Shown here: one piece after another, positions 1 through 4,464 of the stretch
Numbering within the stretch: position 1 is the first letter of the stretch
Layout of the letters: the number at the start of each line of letters is the position of its first letter
From: Candidatus Bathyarchaeota archaeon
Lineage (GTDB): Archaea > Thermoproteota > Bathyarchaeia > Hecatellales > Hecatellaceae
NCBI GenBank assembly: GCA_030669485.1
Contig: DAOVDL010000011.1
Coordinates: 1-9,599, forward strand
DNA: 9,599 nt
Direction: 5' to 3'
Position numbers and translations under genes: made by a program
Notes under the pieces: model-generated
Told to the model about the DNA's origin: nothing
What the model saw: only the letters and a program-made list of their open reading frames with translations
Databases searched by the model: none

Positions 1-65
1 AATGTGTTCATTTTGGATGAAGTCGGTAACACTTGAATCGTTAACAATGCAAACCAACATGACCA

Positions 66-76
66 AATTTAAATTA
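66..76 (+). promoter_or_regulatory. TATA box, leaderless promoter of the corrinoid protein gene
   Basis: An A/T-only stretch (AATTTAAATTA) is centred about 27 bases before the ATG at 98. Archaeal transcription starts about 25 bases downstream of the TATA centre, so the mRNA would begin at or next to the start codon. No GGTGA-like site precedes the ATG, which agrees with a leaderless message. Confidence 0.5.
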
Positions 77-97
77 TCTGCCTCAGAATAGAATGCC

Positions 98-757
98 ATG
101 TCCTCTGACACCTTGGGTGCTATTAGAGATACTATACTGAACTTGGATGTGAACAAGGCTGAGGAGACTGTGGACGAGGCGCTGAAGAAGGGAGTTCCCG
201 CCTTAAAGATTCTCAACGAGATGGCTGAGGCTATGCGAGTGATGGGAAAGCGCTATGAGGATATGGACTGCTTCCTCGCAGACCTAATTATGGCGGCAGA
301 AGTCTTCAACAGAGGTATGAAAGTTTTGAAGCCGCTCCTCGCGGATATCCCCCGAACCACGATGTCTGCCACGGTGGTCATAGGAACTGTGAAGGGAGAC
401 ATCCACGACATAGGCAAGAACATCGTAACCACTATGCTTACAGCCGCAGGCCTCCAGGTTCACGACGTTGGAGTCGATACCCCCCCAGAGAGATTTATCG
501 AGAAACTTCGAGAGGTTGACGGCCAAATACTGGCAATGTCTGCATTATTATCAACCTCAGCAGAAAACATAGGCGAAGTGATGGAACTGCTTGAGAAGGA
601 GTCAATGAGAAAGAAAGTGAAGGTCATGGTAGGCGGCGCAGCGGTGTCGAAAGCCTTGGCTAAGGATGTGGGAGCAGACGCCTACGGTGAAGAAGCAGTT
701 GATGCAGTAGAGATCTGTAAAAGGTTTGTTAAAGAGGAAAAGCCTAAATCCCCTTGA
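98..757 (+). CDS. Corrinoid (B12-binding) methyltransferase protein, MtbC/MttC/MtmC-like
   Basis: A 219-residue methyl carrier. In this family a methyltransferase (MtaB/MtbB/MttB/MtmB-like or MtrH-like) loads a methyl group on the cobalt and a second enzyme passes it to coenzyme M, tetrahydropterin or another acceptor. The N-terminal helical cap domain (about residues 1-85) shows the expected FLADLIMAAE segment. The Rossmann-like B12 domain (about 90-212) has the DxHxxG signature DIHDIG at 101-106, so His103 would be the lower cobalt ligand. It also has the SALLSTS loop at 148-154 and a Gly-Gly turn at 179-180. Length is normal for a free-standing corrinoid protein. No methyltransferase or reactivating ATPase lies downstream, and the gene has its own promoter, so its partner is either upstream of the window or elsewhere. 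The family call is firm; the substrate (methylamines, methanol, methoxylated aromatics or other) cannot be read from this sequence. Confidence 0.93.
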   Translation: MSSDTLGAIRDTILNLDVNKAEETVDEALKKGVPALKILNEMAEAMRVMGKRYEDMDCFLADLIMAAEVFNRGMKVLKPLLADIPRTTMSATVVIGTVKGDIHDIGKNIVTTMLTAAGLQVHDVGVDTPPERFIEKLREVDGQILAMSALLSTSAENIGEVMELLEKESMRKKVKVMVGGAAVSKALAKDVGADAYGEEAVDAVEICKRFVKEEKPKSP

Positions 758-759
758 AG

Positions 760-790
760 AGCCAGACGGTTCAATATTCCGTATCTGGCT
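760..790 (+). terminator. Possible hairpin after the corrinoid protein gene
   Basis: AGCCAGACGG (760-769) can pair with CCGTATCTGGCT (779-790), with a two-base bulge and a nine-base loop. It starts two bases after the stop codon. No strong T-run follows, so it may be a 3' stabilising hairpin rather than a terminator. Confidence 0.35.
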
Positions 791-806
791 TTGCCTCTGG
801 GAGCAT

Positions 807-815
807 ACTTTAAAT
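807..815 (+). promoter_or_regulatory. TATA box ahead of the zinc-ribbon/pdaD pair
   Basis: ACTTTAAAT sits about 30 bases before the ATG at 842, the spacing expected for a leaderless or nearly leaderless archaeal message. It shows the downstream pair is transcribed separately from the corrinoid gene. Confidence 0.45.
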
Positions 816-841
816 CCTCTGTTACTGTAACTAAACCCGCA

Positions 842-970
842 ATGATCAAGATAGATCGCTGTAAAAAATGTGGGAAGATAACCTATCTGGAGGGTGACCT
901 CTGCCTCTCATGTCTCAATGAAGTCTGCAATATCGATGAGTTGGATAAGATAGAAACCATGGAAGACTGA
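842..970 (+). CDS. Small zinc-ribbon protein (42 residues) upstream of pdaD
   Basis: A 42-residue reading frame running ATG to TGA. It has two CxxC knuckles, CKKC (7-10) and CLSC (21-24), ten residues apart, with a further Cys at 29 and an acidic tail (IDELDKIETMED). The pattern C-x2-C-x10-C-x2-C is that of a minimal zinc ribbon; such proteins commonly bind nucleic acid or act as partner subunits, but nothing here identifies the role. A TATA box about 30 bases upstream, an ATG start and a stop only two bases before the arginine decarboxylase start argue that it is a real first gene of a two-gene operon. It could be a cofactor or regulator of the decarboxylase, or only a neighbour. I do not recognise a named family. 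Confidence 0.7.
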   Translation: MIKIDRCKKCGKITYLEGDLCLSCLNEVCNIDELDKIETMED

Positions 971-972
971 CG

Positions 973-1467
973 GTGCATCGGATGAATGTCGGAAAGAAGT
1001 TTTTTGTAACTTCGGGAAAATCAACCAGCCCAATAAGTGGTTTGAACGCTTTTGACAAGGCTCTTCTCAATGCCGGTATAGGTAACACCAATATGCTCTG
1101 TGTCTCCTCAATTCTCCCAGAAGCTGTCACTCAAATAGATAGGGTTCGCTTACCGAAAGGGGCGATTGTACACTGCGTTATGGCGAGGATGGACGGGGAA
1201 GAAGGCGAGAGGATATCTGCGGGGCTAGCATGGGCGAAATTCAAGAAGAAGAAGTGGGGGATAGTTGCAGAGGATCACGGTAAATATTCTGCTAAAACAA
1301 TGAAGGAGCAGCTACGTTGGAAGATAACCGAGATGGCTAAGCTGCGCGGCCTTAAACTTGGAGAGATTAACTATAAGATTGAGACAATAACGGAGATCCC
1401 ATGGGATAAAGAAGGCTGCGTGTTAGTTGCTTTAACCTTTTTAGACGAGAATGAAGAGCCGATTTAG
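973..1467 (+). CDS. pdaD: Pyruvoyl-dependent arginine decarboxylase
   Basis: Converts arginine to agmatine, used for polyamines and, in archaea, for the agmatidine base of tRNA-Ile2. The 164-residue precursor matches the Methanocaldococcus jannaschii enzyme from memory in length and motifs: NAFDKALLNAGIGN (25-38), Asn40, then VSSILPE (44-50). Self-cleavage would fall between Ser45 and Ser46, leaving Ser46 as the pyruvoyl group at the N-terminus of the alpha chain. Glu100 in IVAEDHG aligns with the catalytic Glu109 of the M. jannaschii enzyme. The start is GTG at 973, seven bases after GGAAG (961-965); the ATG at 982 is an alternative, with GGTG at 972-975 as its site. The gene lies two bases after the zinc-ribbon gene, so translational coupling is likely. 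Nothing appears missing. Confidence 0.94.
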   Translation: MHRMNVGKKFFVTSGKSTSPISGLNAFDKALLNAGIGNTNMLCVSSILPEAVTQIDRVRLPKGAIVHCVMARMDGEEGERISAGLAWAKFKKKKWGIVAEDHGKYSAKTMKEQLRWKITEMAKLRGLKLGEINYKIETITEIPWDKEGCVLVALTFLDENEEPI

Positions 1468-1513
1468 CCCACTCATTCAATCCGATGGGTATTATGCCCA
1501 GTTTACAGGAAGG

Positions 1514-1528
1514 AACCGTTTAACGGTT
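1514..1528. terminator. Palindrome between convergent genes, possible terminator or protein site
   Basis: AACCGTT (1514-1520) and AACGGTT (1522-1528) are perfect complements around one base. A one-base loop is too tight for a good RNA hairpin, so a DNA-binding site is equally possible. A T5 run (1551-1555) follows on the plus strand and could end the pdaD message. The gap of 120 bases between pdaD and the convergent minus gene holds nothing else that I can name. Confidence 0.3.
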
Positions 1529-1587
1529 AAAGATTGAGGTATAACCAGCATTTTTCACCAGTTCAACCCATCTCTTCTCATGGAATG

Positions 1588-1935
1588 TTACTCTTCCACC
1601 CTTCTAACCAGCAGAAAGGAAAACAAAACAACTACCACAACTATGATGGATAGTGCCGTTCCGACGGTGGCTCCTACGCCCAATGTAGGCGGATACGCCG
1701 GCACCTCGGTGCCTTCTGGCGAAGGTGCTGGCGCTGGCAGAGGAGCTGCATCAAAGTCCTCAACACCAACCCGTCCCCCTTTCTCTTCAAGGGTCACAAC
1801 TGGCCCAAGCTGCGACTGGTCAGTCATCTCCCATATCGACGGAGCAAGGAGTAGGCTGAGCACCAAGGCCACGACTATTCCCGATGAGGCCGCGTGGACG
1901 AGTTTGAGCTGCATCTTCCGCCCCCTACTACTCAT
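1588..1935 (-). CDS. Small secreted or membrane-anchored protein with Pro-rich linker (unknown function)
   Basis: Unrecognised protein of about 115 residues with a clear layout: a basic N-terminus, a hydrophobic signal/anchor segment (about 15-34), an extracytoplasmic stretch rich in Pro, Ala and acidic residues (about 45-85), then a strongly hydrophobic helix (about 86-110) ending in RRVEE. This double-anchor, linker-rich form resembles a reduced version of the divergent DUF4349 protein (helix, Thr/Pro linker, C-terminal helix, basic end). Three in-frame ATGs are possible, at 1941, 1935 and 1914. GGTGAG (1942-1947) touches the first and stands six bases before the second, so 1935 is favoured if the gene is read from the upstream regulator. 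If the TATA-like box at 1948-1953 is used, 1914 would fit better. An overlapping plus-strand frame is low in complexity and has no membrane logic. Confidence 0.62.
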   Translation of the reverse strand: MSSRGRKMQLKLVHAASSGIVVALVLSLLLAPSIWEMTDQSQLGPVVTLEEKGGRVGVEDFDAAPLPAPAPSPEGTEVPAYPPTLGVGATVGTALSIIVVVVVLFSFLLVRRVEE

Positions 1936-1941
1936 GAGCAT

Positions 1942-1947
1942 CTCACC
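1942..1947 (-). promoter_or_regulatory. Ribosome binding site that decides the start of the small membrane protein
   Basis: Read on the minus strand this is GGTGAG, a good match to the archaeal GGAGGTGA site. It directly abuts the ATG at 1941 and lies six bases from the ATG at 1935, so the second ATG has proper spacing. Confidence 0.5.
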
Positions 1948-1953
1948 GATATA
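1948..1953 (-). promoter_or_regulatory. Putative internal TATA box next to the operator
   Basis: TATATC on the minus strand lies directly after the TAGAAC half of the upstream palindrome. A start site about 25 bases on (near 1925) would place transcription before the in-frame ATG at 1914. It would give the small membrane protein its own operator-controlled promoter. Confidence 0.3.
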
Positions 1954-1971
1954 GTTCTAGGGTTTAGAACA
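1953..1971. promoter_or_regulatory. Operator-like palindrome, copy 1 (GTTCTA-N5-TAGAAC)
   Basis: The core GTTCTA (1954-1959) and TAGAAC (1965-1970) are perfect complements around GGGTT. The 13-mer GGTTTAGAACACC (1961-1973) recurs exactly at 2548-2560. It lies in the 34-40 base gap between the winged-helix regulator and the small membrane protein, immediately upstream of a minus-strand TATA-like box, where bound protein would block TBP/TFB. Confidence 0.6.
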
Positions 1972-1975
1972 CCCC

Positions 1976-2419
1976 TCAAACCGGCTTCAGCCTCCACTGC
2001 CGAACAGCCTCATACGCTGTGATGATGGCGGCGCTGGCTCCGAACATCAGGGCGAAGATGCCTTGAAGCGTCAAAGGTTGGAGGTACCTCAACGTGAAGA
2101 CGGCTAAGAGTGTTAGAAAGAAGGCGGTGTAGAAGAGGTATCTGGGAACCATTAATCCGCTGACCTTCACAAATGACTTTAAGGCTCCTACACCAACAGT
2201 CTCCTTCACCTCATAATCCCCAGAAGCATTCTTCCGGACAATACCCATGTGGACTAGTTTGTCCAAGTGATATACCGCGACGCTGGGGCTTGATAGATGC
2301 AGCTTTCTCTGAAGACCCCTCGCACTTGTTACGCTACCTGCCTTCACCAAGTGCCAGTAGACACGAAGCGTCGTCCCCTTAAGCTTCGCCTCCAAATCTA
2401 AATCTGACAATAATACCAC
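1976..2419 (-). CDS. Winged-helix transcriptional regulator with two C-terminal membrane helices
   Basis: A 147-residue one-component regulator. The N-terminal ArsR/MarR-like winged helix covers about residues 10-75: the helix-turn-helix is about 32-58 (GLQRKLHLSSPSVAVYHLDKL, read as 35-55) and the wing about 60-72 (IVRKNASGDYEVKE). Two hydrophobic helices follow at about 90-110 and 116-137, with a short basic cytoplasmic end (RQWRLKPV). The DNA-binding part would stay at the inner face of the membrane. The start is GTG at 2419; a TATA box at 2441-2450 lies about 26 bases upstream, so the message is probably leaderless. It is divergent from the DUF4349 gene and followed on the same strand by the small membrane protein. 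Matching palindromes beside both of those genes make it the obvious candidate regulator of them. The signal it senses is unknown. Confidence 0.85.
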   Translation of the reverse strand: MVLLSDLDLEAKLKGTTLRVYWHLVKAGSVTSARGLQRKLHLSSPSVAVYHLDKLVHMGIVRKNASGDYEVKETVGVGALKSFVKVSGLMVPRYLFYTAFFLTLLAVFTLRYLQPLTLQGIFALMFGASAAIITAYEAVRQWRLKPV

Positions 2420-2440
2420 AACCGTTTATTGAAACACTGA

Positions 2441-2450
2441 TAAGTATAAG
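2441..2450 (-). promoter_or_regulatory. TATA box of the winged-helix regulator gene
   Basis: On the minus strand this is CTTATACTTA, centred about 26 bases before the GTG at 2419, giving a leaderless transcript. A degenerate half-site (TGGAACA on the plus strand, 2470-2476; one mismatch to TAGAACA) lies about 20 bases upstream and could allow weak autoregulation. Confidence 0.5.
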
Positions 2451-2539
2451 AATTGTTTGCCAAGTGAACTGGAACATACTATCCTGTAAACGGGATCGAG
2501 GCGGGAAGAAGCAATCATACCTCCCGACTGAGACAGGTC

Positions 2540-2567
2540 TGTTCTAAGGTTTAGAACACCTGTTCTA
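2540..2567. promoter_or_regulatory. Operator-like palindrome, copy 2, with a third half-site
   Basis: TGTTCTAA (2540-2547) and TTAGAACA (2551-2558) form a perfect 8-base inverted repeat around GGT. A further TGTTCTA (2561-2567) forms a second perfect palindrome with TAGAACA (2552-2558), so three half-sites alternate in orientation. The two TGTTCTA direct copies are 21 bases apart, two helical turns. The last half-site runs into the TATA box of the DUF4349 gene at 2567-2575, so a bound protein would exclude TBP/TFB. Confidence 0.7.
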
Positions 2568-2575
2568 AAATATAG
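2567..2575 (+). promoter_or_regulatory. TATA box of the DUF4349 gene
   Basis: AAAATATAG, followed by TTTAA. A start site near 2597-2600 would leave a leader of about 20 bases, long enough to carry the GGTGGA ribosome binding site at 2608-2613. Confidence 0.5.
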
Positions 2576-2607
2576 TTTAATTTGGGTAGAATGAGTATCA
2601 TAAAGTC

Positions 2608-2613
2608 GGTGGA
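2608..2613 (+). promoter_or_regulatory. Ribosome binding site supporting the TTG start at 2619
   Basis: GGTGGA lies five bases before TTG at 2619. The ATG at 2630 is out of frame, and no upstream in-frame start exists near the promoter, so TTG is the best start. Confidence 0.5.
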
Positions 2614-2618
2614 TTGGG

Positions 2619-3530
2619 TTGGAGAATACATGGAAAACCAAGCTGTTGAAGAGAAAACGGCTGGTAGCTGCTATAGCCCTTATAGTTGTGATTGCATCAT
2701 CAGGCTTTGTGGTTGGCTTAACACTCCAACCCGCCGGCAGACAAGGGATAGTCGATTATGACATTGGGAAGACTCTACCACCTGCTGATACACGTACACC
2801 AATGCCAACACCTACCTCTGCACCAACATACTATAAAGCAGGCGCAGAGGGCATCACCGCCTCACTGGAGACAGTGAGTCGGAAGATAATCTACAACGCT
2901 TGGCTCTCTCTTGAAGTTCAAGACGTAGATGTGACCGTCAGCCAGATACAGGCAGTAGCCGAGGAGCTCGGCGGATACATCTCTCAGCTATCCGTCTCCA
3001 AAGGGAAGGAGGTAAAGACTGGTTCAGTGACCCTTCGAGTACCACAGGCCGACTTCTACACAGCTATCAGCCGAGTTGAACAGCTGGGTGAGGTGAAGGA
3101 CAAGAACATCGGCAGCGAAGACGTAACTGAGCGGTACATTGACCTGAAGGCACGGCTGGAGAACGCCCAACGCCAAGAGCAACGCCTCCTCGAACTACTA
3201 GACAAAGCCTCCGATGTTGAGGATATGCTGAAGATCGAACGGGAGCTTGGAAGGATTCGGGAGCAGATAGAGGTCTACACCGGCCAGCTTACCTACCTTG
3301 AGCGCAGGGTTGAGTACGCAACCGCCACGATTGCTCTCTCCGAGCCAAGTCCCCCCGCTCCGCTCCCTGAGGTTGACTGGGATGCCACGGTCAAAACTGG
3401 GCTTTGGGGGTTGTTCGTCATTGTTCAGGGGTTGATAGTCCTTGCCTTCATCATAATCCCTCCAGTAGCTGTGGGAGTGCCAATCTACTACGTGTACAGG
3501 CGACGACATAGAAAGAAAGCAAGCGCTTAA
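2619..3530 (+). CDS. DUF4349 domain membrane-anchored coiled-coil protein
   Basis: A 303-residue envelope protein. A basic N-terminus leads into a signal/anchor helix (about 14-36), a Thr/Pro-rich linker (about 52-72), then the DUF4349 region from about 86 to 290. Family hallmarks visible are RKIIYNAWLSLEVQDV (88-103), the LGGYIS turn (117-122), VTLRVPQADF (137-146), the SEDVTERYIDLKARL block (166-180), a charged coiled coil (about 175-222, with IERELGRIREQIE at 206-218) and a C-terminal transmembrane helix (about 262-293) ending in RRRHRKK. In this family the central part is expected outside the membrane and the basic tail inside; no biochemical function is known to me. It is divergent from the winged-helix regulator, starts with TTG and has an operator-like palindrome against its TATA box. 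It is followed after 11 bases by a four-helix membrane protein. Confidence 0.88.
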   Translation: MENTWKTKLLKRKRLVAAIALIVVIASSGFVVGLTLQPAGRQGIVDYDIGKTLPPADTRTPMPTPTSAPTYYKAGAEGITASLETVSRKIIYNAWLSLEVQDVDVTVSQIQAVAEELGGYISQLSVSKGKEVKTGSVTLRVPQADFYTAISRVEQLGEVKDKNIGSEDVTERYIDLKARLENAQRQEQRLLELLDKASDVEDMLKIERELGRIREQIEVYTGQLTYLERRVEYATATIALSEPSPPAPLPEVDWDATVKTGLWGLFVIVQGLIVLAFIIIPPVAVGVPIYYVYRRRHRKKASA

Positions 3531-3541
3531 GATGTTGCGGT

Positions 3542-4003
3542 ATGGACAGACGCAAACTAGCCGTGTTTTCTCTGATAGGTTTGGGCTTATTCGTTATGCT
3601 GTACTGTGCGCTACTTCTAATCTCGACGAGAATGGCTCTGCCGCCTTGGTCCCTTCAAACTGAGGGGAAATATGTCGCATATGGCTTGAGCGTGTGGCTG
3701 TATGGATTATGGATGATTCCTATTGGAGCTATCATAACGCTTCTGGGGATATATCTCTACCCAACCTCTTCACTCAGTAGAAAGAGCTTCATCATTCCAG
3801 CGGTCTTAGGACTTGGGGCTTCAGCCGCCCTCCTCTACTATGGTTCAAGCATTATCAGCAACTTAATTACGTATCCCCAGCTTCCGACGCCTCTCCAAAT
3901 ATTCGGCGGCTTTGTAGGAATGTTCTTACCACTCACAATAGTGCTTCTTCTATCTATTTTTACCGCTCGCAAAATACTGAGAACCATGCACTCCCAGAAA
4001 TAG
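3542..4003 (+). CDS. Four-helix integral membrane protein (unknown function)
   Basis: A 153-residue protein with four predicted helices at about 7-28, 46-73, 82-108 and 118-142, a basic N-terminus (MDRRK) and a basic C-terminal tail (ARKILRTMHSQK), so both ends are probably cytoplasmic. The loop between helices 1 and 2 (about 29-45) is the longest extracytoplasmic part. I do not recognise a family or any catalytic motif. It lies 11 bases after the DUF4349 gene on the same strand with no visible promoter between them, which suggests co-transcription and a possible partnership in the membrane. The ATG at 3542 is the only reasonable start near the upstream stop; its ribosome binding site is weak. 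Confidence 0.7.
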   Translation: MDRRKLAVFSLIGLGLFVMLYCALLLISTRMALPPWSLQTEGKYVAYGLSVWLYGLWMIPIGAIITLLGIYLYPTSSLSRKSFIIPAVLGLGASAALLYYGSSIISNLITYPQLPTPLQIFGGFVGMFLPLTIVLLLSIFTARKILRTMHSQK

Positions 4004-4127
4004 GCTGAACAGAATGGTCGTCTTTAAGACGGCTAGCCCTACTGTTAGGATATATTTCTTCACCATGCTCAACCTTTAGGCCTACAGCCAATAGAAACCC
4101 ATAAAATAAGTCCTTTAGGTAGAATCA

Positions 4128-4136
4128 AAGTATAAT
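4128..4136 (+). promoter_or_regulatory. TATA box of the AbrB-like gene
   Basis: AAGTATAAT lies about 28 bases before the ATG at 4160, so transcription would start close to the ribosome binding site or the start codon. Confidence 0.45.
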
Positions 4137-4159
4137 GTAGATACAACTTGGTGTGGTCA

Positions 4160-4354
4160 ATGGGAAAACCATCTAAATTCCTGAAGGTCAGAGTTGTCAA
4201 AATGGGTGAGCATCTCCGAATGGCAATCCCTCCAGAAGTGGCTGAATCCTTGAACATAAGGGAAGGCGATGTTCTAGGTGTAACAACAACGAACCATGAA
4301 ATATTAGTTAAAAAGATGGGATATAGAGTGGTTGAAAAATCAAAAGAGAAATGA
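4160..4354 (+). CDS. AbrB/SpoVT (MazE-like) DNA-binding protein
   Basis: A 64-residue protein that is almost entirely one swapped-hairpin AbrB domain (about 8-52): VRVVKMGEHLRMAIPPEVAE (10-29), followed by SLNIREGDVLGV and a final strand ILVKK. Such proteins bind DNA as dimers and serve as antitoxins or global regulators. No toxin (PIN or MazF-type) gene adjoins it: purM lies convergent downstream and the DUF4349 pair lies upstream, so it looks like an orphan regulator. The ATG at 4160 has GGTG (4150-4153) six bases upstream; TTG 4148 or GTG 4151 would overlap that site. The tail (KSKEK) is basic and short. Confidence 0.85.
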   Translation: MGKPSKFLKVRVVKMGEHLRMAIPPEVAESLNIREGDVLGVTTTNHEILVKKMGYRVVEKSKEK

Positions 4355-4362
4355 ACTTAGAG

Positions 4363-4371
4363 AAAAAAAAA
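4363..4371 (-). terminator. T-run, possible purM terminator on the minus strand
   Basis: Nine A residues on the plus strand, that is T9 on the minus strand, lie about 95 bases beyond the purM stop. T-rich tracts end transcription in archaea without a hairpin. No stem is obvious next to it. Confidence 0.4.
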
Positions 4372-4464
4372 TAGTTGTAGAGAAAGCAGCCCTTAGGCAA
4401 CGTTAAGCATCCGGATCGATATTCTTCCACCCTTTAAGCTTCCTAACTATCTCCTAACCTAGAT

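Noticed and set aside
915..1130. Minus-strand frame of 71 residues over the zinc-ribbon/pdaD junction
   Set aside because: It lies opposite two supported genes and has no promoter or family features.
98..1467. Corrinoid protein, zinc ribbon and pdaD as one operon
   Set aside because: A hairpin at 760-790 and a separate TATA box at 807-815 divide them.
1580..1954. Plus-strand reading frame of 124 residues antisense to the small membrane protein
   Set aside because: It is low in complexity (Thr, Ser, Pro, Ala runs), lacks a promoter and ribosome site, and runs through the operator. The minus-strand frame has a coherent anchor-linker-anchor layout and a ribosome binding site.
2420..2618. Possible tRNA, small RNA or CRISPR repeat in the divergent gap
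   Set aside because: No cloverleaf, no regularly spaced repeats; promoter and operator elements account for the visible structure.
4019..4031. Palindrome CGTCTTTAAGACG after the four-helix membrane protein gene
   Set aside because: Short arms and a one-base centre make it weak as a terminator; it occurs once and is not tied to a promoter.
4074..4119. Direct repeat CCTTTAGG before the AbrB-like gene
   Set aside because: Eight bases repeated twice is within chance for this composition, and neither copy has a clear promoter relation.
4148..4159. TTG or GTG start for the AbrB-like gene
   Set aside because: These codons overlap the GGTG ribosome binding site that is correctly spaced for the ATG at 4160.
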